64,000 nt of DNA from Rufibacter ruber (lineage in GTDB: Bacteria; Bacteroidota; Bacteroidia; Cytophagales; Hymenobacteraceae), in NCBI RefSeq assembly GCF_001647275.1, contig NZ_LRMM01000016.1, positions 23,610-87,609 on the forward strand. Reading direction: 5' to 3'. The notes beneath the pieces are model-generated. The model worked only from the letters and a program-made list of their open reading frames with translations, ran no database searches and was not told where the DNA came from. The position numbers and the translations under genes were made by a program. Shown here one piece after another: positions 52,296 through 63,603 of this stretch (position 1 is its first letter; the number at the start of each line of letters is the position of its first letter).

Positions 52296-52781
52296 GTGAC
52301 GAACTTCACCCAAGAACAGAAACAGCTGATAGAGAAAATCGGGATATACCATGAGCAGCAGGGCTTTCCGCCGGTGGTGGGCCGCATCATGGGCTTGCTG
52401 TACGTCTCTGACCGCCCTCACCTGAGCTTTGAGGAAATCATTGACACGTTGAACATCAGCAAAAGTGCTACCAGCAATGCCTTGAACCTGCTGCTGCAGA
52501 TGAGGCTTATAGAATACACCACTTTCTCCGGTGACCGCAAGCGGTACTTCAGTGCCCTGCTGGAAAAGTGGCATCAGGAGGTGGTTGACAAAATGGGTTC
52601 TATCCTGGCCTTCAGCAGCCTGCTCCGGAAGGCCAATGAACTCAGGGGTGACTCCAACCCCGGCATGAATGAGAAAGTGCTGGAGCGGATAGAATTTATG
52701 GAGTTCCTCTCCCGCGAGGTGCCCCTGCTACTGGAGAAGTGGCGGAAAGAGCGGAAAAAATATTTTTTTTGCCCATTGTAG
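52296..52781 (+). CDS. GbsR/MarR-type transcriptional regulator of the efflux operon
   Basis: 161 residues from GTG 52296. GbsR-like winged helix: IGIYHEQQGFPPVVGRIMGLLYVSDRPHLSFEEI, quoted in parts IYHEQQGFPPVVGRIMG and LSFEEIIDTLNISKSATSNA (recognition helix), LIEYTTFSGDRKRYF (wing), then a helical C-terminus. It directly precedes the TolC-MFP-RND genes with only 56 bp between, and its stop codon lies inside operator O2. Probable repressor responding to a hydrophobic compound. Confidence 0.88.
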   Translation: MTNFTQEQKQLIEKIGIYHEQQGFPPVVGRIMGLLYVSDRPHLSFEEIIDTLNISKSATSNALNLLLQMRLIEYTTFSGDRKRYFSALLEKWHQEVVDKMGSILAFSSLLRKANELRGDSNPGMNEKVLERIEFMEFLSREVPLLLEKWRKERKKYFFCPL

Positions 52782-52800
52782 TTCTCAAAAAACAGAACTA
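52779..52800. promoter_or_regulatory. Operator O2 between the regulator and the efflux genes
   Basis: Perfect palindromic ends TAGTTCT (52779-52785) and AGAACTA (52794-52800), 8-bp centre. The first three bases are the TAG stop of the regulator gene. Same 22-bp layout as O1. Confidence 0.75.
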
Positions 52801-52837
52801 AAAAGAAAGATAAAAACAATTTAACTTAAATAAAACC

Positions 52838-54193
52838 GTGAATAAGAAGCATTTAGTACTGAGTCTCCTGCTTACTATAGTGGCGAGTTTCAGTTATGCG
52901 CAGACCCAACCGCAGGGCAACGTCATTACCTTACAACAGGCGTTGAACCTGGCAACCACCAATAATATCTCTATTCAGCAGGCGCAGTTAGATGAGCAGG
53001 GCGCTGAATACCGCATCAAGGAAACCAAAGGCTCTGGCTTGCCCCAGATTAACGCTACCGGCCAGTTGGCAGTGTACCCTTCTATCCCTACGCAGCTGTT
53101 GCCAGGTGAGATTATCGGTCAGCCGGGAACGTATGTACCGGTGAAATTCGGGCAGAAATACAATGCCACCGGTGGGTTTGAGCTGTCTCAGCTGATTTTC
53201 AGCAAGTCCTACTTTGTAGGCCTGGAAGCAGCGGCCACCACCCGTGACCTGTACCGCCTGCGCACCCAGATGAGCAAGGAAGACGTGCTGTACAACGTGA
53301 GCTCGGCGTATCTGCAGGCGCTGCAAACCAAGGAGCAGTTCAACACCATTGAGGCCAACTACAACCGCCTGGTGCAGCTGGAGAAAATCCTGACGCTGCA
53401 GTACAAGAATGATTTCGCCAAGAAGGTTGATGTGAACCGCATCACGGTAAACAAAACCAACCTGGAGAACCAGCGCGAAACCTTGGCCTCTGCCTATGAG
53501 CAGCAGAAAAACGCCTTGAAGTTCTTCATAGGTTTGCCCATAGACCAGCAGTTTGAGCTTTCAGACGAAGTCACGCTGGAAAACACCGTGTTGCCGCTCA
53601 CCGCAGACGCCAATGAGGTATTGGCCCAACGCACCGATTACCAGGCCCTGCAAACCCAGAAGAAATTGTATGGTTTGAACGTTGAGAACATCAAAGGCCG
53701 CGCTTTCCCAACGTTAGCAGGTTTTGGGCAATACAACTACAACGCCCAGCGTCAGGAATTCAACTTCTTTGACACCAGCAAACCATGGTTTAACACCTTT
53801 GTGTTAGGCGTGCAGTTGAACATTCCCATCTTTGACGGGTTCCAACGCAGAAACCAGATACGGCAAGCCGAATTGGAGGTAAAGAAAACAGATTTGGATT
53901 TGCAGAACCTGACGCTGAACACGCAAATGAGCCTGGACAACGCCATCAAGCAGATTTCCACCAGCCAACTGGCCATTCAGAACCAGGAGCGCAACGTGCA
54001 ACTGGCGCAAGAGGTGTATGACACCACCAACCGCCTATACAAAGAGGGTCTTAGCCCGCTCACCGATTTGCTGGAAGCGGAAGTAAGCGTGCGCGAAGCC
54101 CAGACCAACTTGAACAACGAACGCTTGAAATACAAAATCTCGCAGCTGAACTACTTGAGAGCCCGCGGCGAAATCAAAAACCTAATCCAATAA
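52838..54193 (+). CDS. tolC: TolC family outer membrane efflux protein
   Basis: 451 residues, GTG start. Signal peptide ending SYAQ, then two OEP domains with long coiled-coil helices (EEQ-, QALQTKEQFNTIEANYNRLVQ-type; LYKEGLSPLTDLLEAEVSVREAQ near the end). Forms the outer membrane duct of the RND pump. First structural gene after operator O2. Confidence 0.93.
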   Translation: MNKKHLVLSLLLTIVASFSYAQTQPQGNVITLQQALNLATTNNISIQQAQLDEQGAEYRIKETKGSGLPQINATGQLAVYPSIPTQLLPGEIIGQPGTYVPVKFGQKYNATGGFELSQLIFSKSYFVGLEAAATTRDLYRLRTQMSKEDVLYNVSSAYLQALQTKEQFNTIEANYNRLVQLEKILTLQYKNDFAKKVDVNRITVNKTNLENQRETLASAYEQQKNALKFFIGLPIDQQFELSDEVTLENTVLPLTADANEVLAQRTDYQALQTQKKLYGLNVENIKGRAFPTLAGFGQYNYNAQRQEFNFFDTSKPWFNTFVLGVQLNIPIFDGFQRRNQIRQAELEVKKTDLDLQNLTLNTQMSLDNAIKQISTSQLAIQNQERNVQLAQEVYDTTNRLYKEGLSPLTDLLEAEVSVREAQTNLNNERLKYKISQLNYLRARGEIKNLIQ

Positions 54194-54217
54194 CACTTAC
54201 GCAGGAACACTAAAAAA

Positions 54218-55279
54218 ATGAAAAAGCTGATTTATATCCTGGTTGCGGTTCTTCTCATAGGCGCCATTGCCTACACCTTGAACAAGAACAAAAAGGAAAT
54301 GACTGAGAAGGCGGCCGTGGCCGAAATCAAAAGCGAGGCCATTCCGGTGACATTGACTGAGGTACAGAATGCCAAGCTGGACAAGTCGTTCACGGCCCAA
54401 GGGAACTTTAGGCCAGTACAAAGCCTGACCCTGATGGCAGAAGTTTCTGGTCAAATCCAGCGCGTGTACAAACGCAAAGGCGATAAAGTACGGGCCGGTG
54501 AAGTATTGCTTCAGGTAGAAGATAACACCTCCAGCGCCAATCTGGCCACGGCACAGGCCAACTACCAGAAAGCCCAGAAAGACCTGGAGCGCATGAAAAA
54601 CCTGATTGCCGGTGACGCCGTGACCAAACGCCAGCTGGAAGAAGCCCAAATCAACGTGAACGCCACCCGCGCCCAGTTGGTAGCCGCCCGCCAGAACCAA
54701 TCCAACGCCCGTGTCACCGCCCCTATCAACGGTGAGATTAACGAAATGTACATTGAAGTGGGGTCTTACCTGAACGCCAATGCCAGCACCAAGCTGTATG
54801 ACATTGTGAACGTAGACCGTCTGAAACTGAACGTGAAAGCGTCTGAGGCCGAAGTACTCCTCATCAACCGTGGCCAGAAAGTGAAAGTGACGGCCAATGC
54901 CGGCGGTGCTCAGGAATACGAAGGCACTGTGACTGCCATCGGCGCAGCCGCTGACGCCAGCCTGAAATTTGACGTGGAGATTGAAGTGAAGAACACCGCC
55001 AACAACAACCTGCGCGCCGGTATGTATGGCACCGCGTTCTTCCCGGTAAATGCCCAGCGTGACGCGCTTTTGCTGCCGCGTGAAGCCATTGTGGGTAGCA
55101 TTCAGGACCCAAGTGTATGGGTAGTGAACAACAACAAAGCCAGCCTGCGCAAAGTGAAGGTAGGTGTGGTGACCCAGGACCAGGTAGAGATACTAGAAGG
55201 TATTCAGCCGGGTGAGAAAATTGTGCAGAGTGGCCAAATCAACCTGCGTGAAGGCATTCAGGTGTCTGTGTTGAAGTAA
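54218..55279 (+). CDS. RND efflux periplasmic adaptor subunit
   Basis: 353 residues. N-terminal TM/anchor segment, barrel-sandwich lipoyl-like motif (EVSGQIQRVYKRKGDKVRAGEVLLQVED), helical hairpin, ARVTAPINGEINEMYIEVGSYLN, beta-barrel and membrane-proximal domains. Bridges the RND pump and TolC. 24 bp after tolC. Confidence 0.95.
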   Translation: MKKLIYILVAVLLIGAIAYTLNKNKKEMTEKAAVAEIKSEAIPVTLTEVQNAKLDKSFTAQGNFRPVQSLTLMAEVSGQIQRVYKRKGDKVRAGEVLLQVEDNTSSANLATAQANYQKAQKDLERMKNLIAGDAVTKRQLEEAQINVNATRAQLVAARQNQSNARVTAPINGEINEMYIEVGSYLNANASTKLYDIVNVDRLKLNVKASEAEVLLINRGQKVKVTANAGGAQEYEGTVTAIGAAADASLKFDVEIEVKNTANNNLRAGMYGTAFFPVNAQRDALLLPREAIVGSIQDPSVWVVNNNKASLRKVKVGVVTQDQVEILEGIQPGEKIVQSGQINLREGIQVSVLK

Positions 55280-55313
55280 TATCATCTTTTCTTTTACAGA
55301 AGAAGTTTAGAAA

Positions 55314-58300
55314 ATGAACATAACCAAATTATCCATACAGCGGTCAACCTTGGTGGTGGTGGTCTTTACGGTCCTTACCCTGCTAGGCGTTGTCTCCTAC
55401 CAATCGCTCAACTACGAGTTGCTGCCTAAGTTCAGCCCTCCGGTGTTGACCATTACCACTCTGTACCCCGGGGCTTCGCCGAACGAGGTGGAGAACTCGG
55501 TGACCAAAGAGATTGAAGATGCGCTTTCTGCCCTGGAGAACGTGAAAGAGATGAAAGGAACCTCTTTGGAGAGTTTTTCCATTGTCACCATTCAGCTGAA
55601 CCAAGGCACCAACGTAGACTTGAGCTTGCAGGACGCCCAGCGGAAAATCAACACCATTCTGGCCCGCTTGCCCGAAGATGCGGACCCGCCCACGCTGAAC
55701 AAGTTTGACTTTGACGACTTGCCTATCATCAAAATGGGGGCCACGGCCAACATGCCTCCCACGGAGTTCTTCGACCTGATTGACAACAAGATTAAACCAG
55801 AACTTTCCCGTGTGCCGGGTATGGCCCAGATTAAAATCCTGGGTGGTGCTGAGCGTGAAATCAAAGTAAACATTCAGGCCGAGAAACTGGAAGCCTACGG
55901 CATCTCTATCTTGCAGGTGCAGCAGCGCATCAAGAACTCTAACCTGGACTTCCCTACCGGTAGAATCAAGAACGAGAACGGCCAAACCCAGCTTCGTCTG
56001 GCGGGTAAATACCAGGACCTGGACCAACTGCGTAACCTGGTGATTAAATCTGACCAGAACGGAACTGTGCGGTTATCAGATTTAGCCGAAGTACAGGATA
56101 CCCAGAAAGACGTGGACGTGTTGAGCCGTATCAACTCCAAAGCCTCGGTGGGGATTACCATTCAGAAACAGTCTGATGCGAACGCGGTGGAAGTGAGTGC
56201 GCAGACCAAGGCGGCTTTGGCCAATCTGGAGAAAATCTATGCCAAAGAAGGCCTAAAATTCAACATTGCCTCAGACAGCTCTGACTTTACCCTGGAGGCC
56301 GCTGACTCGGTGATACATGACCTGGTGATTGCCGTTATTCTGGTGGCCGTGGTGATGTTGCTGTTCCTGCACTCGCTGCGGAACGCGGTGATTGTGATGG
56401 TGTCTATCCCGGCCTCTTTGGTGGCTACGTTCATTGCCATGTTCCTGCTGGGGTATTCGTTGAACCTGATGTCTTTGCTGGCGCTCTCGCTGGTGGTAGG
56501 TATTCTGGTAGATGACGCCATTGTGGTGATTGAGAACATTTATCGCCACATGGAAATGGGCAAAACCCCGGCTCAGGCGGCGTATGACGGTATCAAAGAA
56601 ATCATGGCGACGGTTACCTCCATTACCCTGGTAATTGTGGTGGTATTCGTGCCAATTGCCTTGTCTACCGGTTTGGTGTCTGACATTCTGCGGCAATTTG
56701 CGGTGGTGGTGGCCATTGCCACTATGATTTCGCTCTTCGTGGCGTTCACGTTGATTCCGTTGCTGGCCAGCCGCTTCTCCAAACTGGAGCACGTATCTGA
56801 CAAAAACCTATTCGGGCGGTTCATTCTGTGGTTTGAGCGCTTGCTGGACAAAATCATTGACGGTTTCACCGGCGCGTTGAAGTGGGCGTTTAACCATAAG
56901 TTCATTACGCTGGCGGCTACATTCCTGCTTTTGATTGCCTCGTTCATGCTGGTGCCGTTTGGGTTTATCGGGAACGAGTTTATCCCGGCCGGTGACCGCG
57001 GCGAGGTGAGTTTGCAGCTGGAGTTACCTAAGAACTCTACTGTAGAGCAAACCAACTTCGCCACCAAACAGGTGGAAGAATACTTGAGCGGCATTCCGGA
57101 AGTAACGCGGGTGTTTACCACGGTAGGTACCACGGCTTCTTCGCAGCAAGGCCAAACATCGGCCTACCAGGCCGAATTATCTGTGGCCTTGGTAGATGTG
57201 AAAGAACGTTCTTTCAGTACCCAGGAATTCAGCCGCCGGGCCAAAGCCGATATTGAAAGCAAACTACCCAACGTAGAAGTGACACCGGTACCGGTAGGTT
57301 TGGTGGGGAACGCCCAGGCGCCAATCCAGATTGTCCTTTCAGGCTCTAACATTGACACCCTCATTGCCTTCTCCAAGCGCGTGACGCAGGTAGTGGAAGG
57401 GGTACAAGGAACCGTGGACGTGGAAGTGTCTGTGGAAGGCGGTAACCCCGAGATTGAAGTGGTAGTGGACCGTGACAAGATGGCCAGCGTAGGCATGACC
57501 CTGGAAAGCGTGGGTGCCGGTATGCAAATGGCTTTCTCCGGAAACACAGATGCTACTTTCCGCTCAGGTACCGAGGACTATGACATCAACATCAGGTTAG
57601 ATGAGTTTGACCGCCGCAACGTGACCGACATCGCCAACCTTTCCTTCATCAATAACCAAGGAAAAGTGGTACGTCTGGGTCAGTTCGCTGACATCAAACA
57701 ATCTACGGGTCCTTCACAGCTGGAGCGTACCAACCGGGTGACCTCATTGAACGTGAACTCGCAGGTTATCGGTCGTCCGTCTGGTTCGGTGGGTGCTGAT
57801 ATTCAAGCCAAGATGGCCGAAATCAAAGTACCGAACGGGGTGACTATTGACTACGCCGGTGACTTAAAAAACCAGAGTGAAGGTTTCGGTACGCTGGGAA
57901 TTGCCTTGCTGGCCTCCATCATCTTCGTGTACCTGATCATGGTGGCGTTATATGACTCATATGTATACCCGCTGGTGGTGTTGTTCTCCATTCCGCTTGC
58001 GATTATTGGGGCCTTGTTGGCCTTGGCCTTAGCCGCGCAGAGTTTGAGTATCTTCTCTATTTTGGGTATTATTATGATGATTGGTCTGGTAGCGAAGAAC
58101 GCCATTATGGTGGTGGACTTCACGAACCAGATGAAAAAGGAAGGCCATGACGTGAAGAGCGCCCTGATTGAAGCCGTAAGAATCCGTTTCCGCCCAATCC
58201 TGATGACTACCCTGGCAATGGTGATTGGTATGTTACCTATTGCCTTAGCCGGTGGCTCGGTGGCCGCCACGAAGAACGGTTTGGCCTGGGCCTTGATTGG

Positions 58301-58499
58301 TGGTTTGAGTTCTTCCATGTTCCTGACCCTAATTGTGGTGCCTATCATCTACTACGGCTTTGACCGCATTCTGGCCAAGTTTGGTTGGGATAAGCAAACC
58401 GAGATTGTGTTAATTGATAAAACCGCCGAAGAGCTGGAGCGTGAAACTGCAGAACTGGAGTCGAAGAAAGAACAGCATGGCCACGCGGCCATGGCCTAA
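55314..58499 (+). CDS. RND efflux transporter permease (AcrB/HAE1 type)
   Basis: 1061 residues with 12 TM helices in two repeats and two large periplasmic loops. Conserved VDDAIVVIENIYRHME and FRPILMTTLAMVIGMLP. The proton-relay Asp pair is present in the TM4 VGILVDDAIVV segment. Proton-driven export of drugs, solvents or bile-like compounds. 34 bp after the adaptor. Confidence 0.96.
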   Translation: MNITKLSIQRSTLVVVVFTVLTLLGVVSYQSLNYELLPKFSPPVLTITTLYPGASPNEVENSVTKEIEDALSALENVKEMKGTSLESFSIVTIQLNQGTNVDLSLQDAQRKINTILARLPEDADPPTLNKFDFDDLPIIKMGATANMPPTEFFDLIDNKIKPELSRVPGMAQIKILGGAEREIKVNIQAEKLEAYGISILQVQQRIKNSNLDFPTGRIKNENGQTQLRLAGKYQDLDQLRNLVIKSDQNGTVRLSDLAEVQDTQKDVDVLSRINSKASVGITIQKQSDANAVEVSAQTKAALANLEKIYAKEGLKFNIASDSSDFTLEAADSVIHDLVIAVILVAVVMLLFLHSLRNAVIVMVSIPASLVATFIAMFLLGYSLNLMSLLALSLVVGILVDDAIVVIENIYRHMEMGKTPAQAAYDGIKEIMATVTSITLVIVVVFVPIALSTGLVSDILRQFAVVVAIATMISLFVAFTLIPLLASRFSKLEHVSDKNLFGRFILWFERLLDKIIDGFTGALKWAFNHKFITLAATFLLLIASFMLVPFGFIGNEFIPAGDRGEVSLQLELPKNSTVEQTNFATKQVEEYLSGIPEVTRVFTTVGTTASSQQGQTSAYQAELSVALVDVKERSFSTQEFSRRAKADIESKLPNVEVTPVPVGLVGNAQAPIQIVLSGSNIDTLIAFSKRVTQVVEGVQGTVDVEVSVEGGNPEIEVVVDRDKMASVGMTLESVGAGMQMAFSGNTDATFRSGTEDYDINIRLDEFDRRNVTDIANLSFINNQGKVVRLGQFADIKQSTGPSQLERTNRVTSLNVNSQVIGRPSGSVGADIQAKMAEIKVPNGVTIDYAGDLKNQSEGFGTLGIALLASIIFVYLIMVALYDSYVYPLVVLFSIPLAIIGALLALALAAQSLSIFSILGIIMMIGLVAKNAIMVVDFTNQMKKEGHDVKSALIEAVRIRFRPILMTTLAMVIGMLPIALAGGSVAATKNGLAWALIGGLSSSMFLTLIVVPIIYYGFDRILAKFGWDKQTEIVLIDKTAEELERETAELESKKEQHGHAAMA

Positions 58500-58536
58500 A
58501 ATACAAACAAGCAACCTTAAAGTGAATGATGTAGAA

Positions 58537-58563
58537 AGGCGGGCGCTATTGCTGCCCGTTTTT
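58537..58563 (+). terminator. Efflux operon terminator
   Basis: CGGGC/GCCCG stem (58540-58544 and 58554-58558) with a 9-nt loop and TTTTT tail. Confidence 0.7.
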
Positions 58564-58865
58564 CTGCACTTACCTTTTTGAAACTGCCCCTTGCATTGTG
58601 ACAGAGAACCCAAGTCCCTACTTTTGCCATCCTTTTAGGAGATGACCTCACGGTCAGCTGTGGGTTTGTCAGCGAATGAGCGGGTAGTTGGTACCCCAGA
58701 AGTGTTTGTCACCCATGAGGGCACTTTAGACTTGCCACAGCTTTTGCCTGCTTAAGACAGATTTAACTAAAAGATTCATTCATTGCGTGATAGTCATATA
58801 AAAACTCAATCACGGTGATTTATTTAAACACATACACCCTTTAGAAGAACTTATACCCTTTTCAC
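58564..58865. other. Intergenic region before the ACP-like gene
   Basis: About 300 bp with no gene. A short palindrome AATCAC-g-GTGATT lies at 58808-58820. No palindromic element copy here, unlike most gaps of this size. Confidence 0.4.
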
Positions 58866-59123
58866 ATGATATCCGCCGTTGCAGTCCCTTCTGTTGCCCA
58901 GAAGGTGGTCAGAATAATCAGCAAAATAAAAGAGATCAAGCCATCTCGGCTTCGGGTTTCTTCACACCTTAAGAAAGAACTAGGGTTTGACACCCTTGAT
59001 TTGGTTAGCGTAATTTGGGAACTGGAGAAAAGCTTCAAAATTGTAATACCTGATGAAGTACCTTTTACCACTGTGGGTGACTTTGTAGAGTATGTCTCTA
59101 AACAAGCAAACAGGAAAAATTGA
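58866..59123 (+). CDS. Acyl carrier protein-like protein lacking the phosphopantetheine serine
   Basis: 85 residues with the ACP helix pattern: VAQKVVRIISKIKEIKPSRL, LKKELGFDTLDLVSVIWELEKSF, VIPDEVPFTTVGDFVEYV. The usual DSL prosthetic-group site reads D42-T43-L44-D45, so Ser is replaced by Thr. It stands before the MarR gene and ceramide operon. In Caulobacter an ACP belongs to the sphingolipid genes, so a link is possible. Either Thr is not modified and the protein works as a binding partner, or it uses another acyl transfer mode. Codon context is clean (GAC ACC CTT GAT). Confidence 0.8.
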   Translation: MISAVAVPSVAQKVVRIISKIKEIKPSRLRVSSHLKKELGFDTLDLVSVIWELEKSFKIVIPDEVPFTTVGDFVEYVSKQANRKN

Positions 59124-59220
59124 GCTTCTAATTAGACCAGGGAAAGAGAATGGCAGAGGGGCAGTTTAAAGTTATTCAGCTCCCATTCTCTCTAAGCCGT
59201 TCTTGAACAAGCGTCTTCCT

Positions 59221-59277
59221 GAGTATTTCTGTTTTCGGGCTATTTTCTGAAAAACAGCCCCGAAAACAGAAATACTC
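59221..59277. repeat. Palindromic intergenic element, copy 25
   Basis: GAGTATTTCTGTTTTCGGG pairs with CCCGAAAACAGAAATACTC (one C bulge); inner CTATTTT/AAAACAG keeps pairing via G-T. Flanks GAGTA/TACTC are unique and complementary. Confidence 0.9.
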
Positions 59278-59582
59278 AATAACCATAGGAACAAGCAGAC
59301 GCAAACGCCGTGGTGAGTGGTCAATTTTAGACAGGTCACATTTTTTAAACATCTGCCCTAGGCTCATTACCAGCCCATTTTAAGCAAGGAACTTTGGGCT
59401 GTTTCCCGGGGTGCCCTTCAACCCGAAGCTACCCTTCCCCCTTCCCTTACTGCCGAGCGCCAAAATCTGTAAAGCTCTAGCCCTTTTATAAATTTATCTT
59501 TCAAATTTTGATCTCCGCTTTTTCCTTACCAGCAACCTGAGTTTTATTTTCTCAGATTACTATCTTTTTAGATACCATGAAT
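59278..59582. other. Intergenic region between the ACP-like and MarR genes
   Basis: About 300 bp after palindromic copy 25. A fragment ACTTTGGGCTGTTTCCCGG (59391-59409) may be half a palindromic element. No gene seen. Confidence 0.4.
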
Positions 59583-59601
59583 TAGTTGAACATGTCAACT
59601 A
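59583..59601. promoter_or_regulatory. MarR operator OA upstream of the marR gene
   Basis: TAGTTGA-ACATG-TCAACTA, perfect 7-bp arms. The TTG inside the left arm (59586-59588) is a fitting -33 box for the -7 box TACTTTG (59610-59616), so binding would repress the regulator's own gene. Confidence 0.8.
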
Positions 59602-59637
59602 CTTTCTACTACTTTGCACAGGAAATAAGACAAGGAA

Positions 59638-60060
59638 ATGAAGGAGGCATCGCATATAGGATTACTGATTGCCAGAACCGGACTGGTCTTGGGTAAGGCG
59701 GTGGAAAAAGAATTTGAGGCGGTAGGCTTGGACTTAACCTACCAGCACTTCATGTTCCTGAATCTATTATCAAAAGGGAATAAGCTCATTCAGCAAGACT
59801 TGGCAGATATTGTCAAGATAGATAAATCAGCCGTTTTAAGGGTAATAGCAGCCCTCGAAGAGAAAAAGTTAGTAGAGCGGTTTGGACACACCTGTGACAG
59901 AAGGAAAAAAACCTTACACCTCACCACACTGGGAAAAACATTGTTAAAAAAAGCCTTGTTAATAGAACATAAAGTAAACTCTACACTACAGGAGGGTCTC
60001 ACCAAGGAAGAGGTGAATGTCTTTATAAAAGTGGCCCTTCACTTCAGGAATAAAATTTAA
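59638..60060 (+). CDS. MarR family transcriptional regulator
   Basis: 140 residues. Winged helix with LLSKGNKLIQQDLADIVKIDKSAVLRVIAALEEKKLVERF (parts: QQDLADIVKIDKSAVLRVI recognition segment) and wing FGHTCDRRKKTLHLTTLG. Same TAGTTGA operators lie before this gene and before the ceramide operon, so it most likely regulates both itself and spt-bcerS-cerR. Ligand unknown; a lipid or aromatic acid would fit the family. Confidence 0.92.
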   Translation: MKEASHIGLLIARTGLVLGKAVEKEFEAVGLDLTYQHFMFLNLLSKGNKLIQQDLADIVKIDKSAVLRVIAALEEKKLVERFGHTCDRRKKTLHLTTLGKTLLKKALLIEHKVNSTLQEGLTKEEVNVFIKVALHFRNKI

Positions 60061-60073
60061 TTTTCTATCCATT

Positions 60074-60156
60074 TAGTTGACCACATCAACCATCTAAAGA
60101 CGCCTAGTTGATTAACTGATTTTCCGGAAAAAGTTTAGTTGACATAATCAACTAAA
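60074..60156. promoter_or_regulatory. Array of three MarR sites before the ceramide operon
   Basis: TAGTTGA occurs at 60074, 60105 and 60136, exactly 31 bp apart (three helical turns). Site one TAGTTGA-CCACA-TCAACCA has one mismatch; site two is a half-site; site three is a perfect 23-bp palindrome TTTAGTTGA-CATAA-TCAACTAAA (60134-60156). Confidence 0.8.
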
Positions 60157-60159
60157 TAA

Positions 60160-62589
<2,430 letters not shown>

Positions 62590-62593
<4 letters not shown>

Positions 62594-63576
62594 ACGGAAG
62601 AGTACTGATAACGGGAGCCAGTGGCTTTGTGGGCTATCATCTGGTGGAAGCAGCAGTAAACGCAGGTCTGGAAGTCTTTGCGGCGGTGCGTCCAACCAGT
62701 GAGGTAGACCATCTGAAGCTCTTCCCTATTCAGTACACGCAGCTTGACTTTACCAGTGTAAGTGCCTTGCAGAAGGAACTGGAGGAAAAGCAGTACACTT
62801 ACCTTATTCATGCCGCCGGTACTACCAAAGCCAAAGATGCGCAGGAATACAATAGAGTAAACGCTGACTACACCAGGAATTTAGGGATAGCCGCCGCGCA
62901 GGCTTCCATCCCTCTGAAGAAGTTTGTCTTCATCAGCAGCCTGGCCGCTTTGGGGCCTATTTCTTATCAGGAAGACAGCCCCATTACAGAAGAAACCAGT
63001 GCCCGCCCCGTCACCAACTACGGCAGAAGCAAGCTACAGGCAGAGAAGCAGCTTGCTGAGATAGAGAACCTCCCGCTGCTGGTGTTGCGCCCAACCGCGG
63101 TTTACGGGCCAAGGGAGAAAGACATCTTCCTTCTGTTCTCCACCATCAGCAAAGGGCTGGACCCTTACATAGGCAAACTGAACCAGCGGTTGAGCTTTGT
63201 GTATGTGAAAGACCTGGCCAAAGCAGTATTGCAGGCCCTGGCGTCAGACAAGACTGGAACCTGCTATAATGTATCTGATGGCAGAAGCTATGACCGGTAT
63301 GATCTGGCAGACCTGACCAAACAGGCTCTTCAGAAAAGGGCTCTTCGGTTTCATCTTCCTTTGGGCCTGGTTAAAGCCCTGGCGACCGTGTCTGAATTGG
63401 TGGCCGGAACCAAAACCCCGGCTTTGAACCGGGAGAAAATAAGCGAGCTCATTGCAGAGAACTGGAACTGCAGCATAGCACGCATTCAACAGGATTTACA
63501 TTATACACCGGAGTATGACCTTGAAAAAGGACTTAGCCATACGCTGCAGTGGTATAAAGCAAATAAGTGGTTATAA
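62590..63576 (+). CDS. cerR: NAD-dependent epimerase/dehydratase family reductase, CerR-like
   Basis: 328 residues, extended SDR. Cofactor loop ITGASGFVGYHLVEAAV, active-site Tyr and Lys in NYGRSKLQAEKQ, FISSLAALGP, and LRPTAVYGPREKD. In Caulobacter the epimerase-like CerR reduces 3-ketosphinganine (or its N-acyl form) to the dihydro product. Last gene of the coupled spt-bcerS-cerR set (ATGA overlap with the preceding gene). Sequence alone shows an SDR; the role is from context. Confidence 0.75.
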
Positions 63577-63603
63577 ACAATTGATTTACCTAATCTAAAC
63601 ACA

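Noticed and set aside
58786..58814. CGTGAT-N17-ATCACG inverted repeat before the ACP-like gene
   Set aside because: Arms of only six bases with a long spacer in AT-rich DNA; easily expected by chance.
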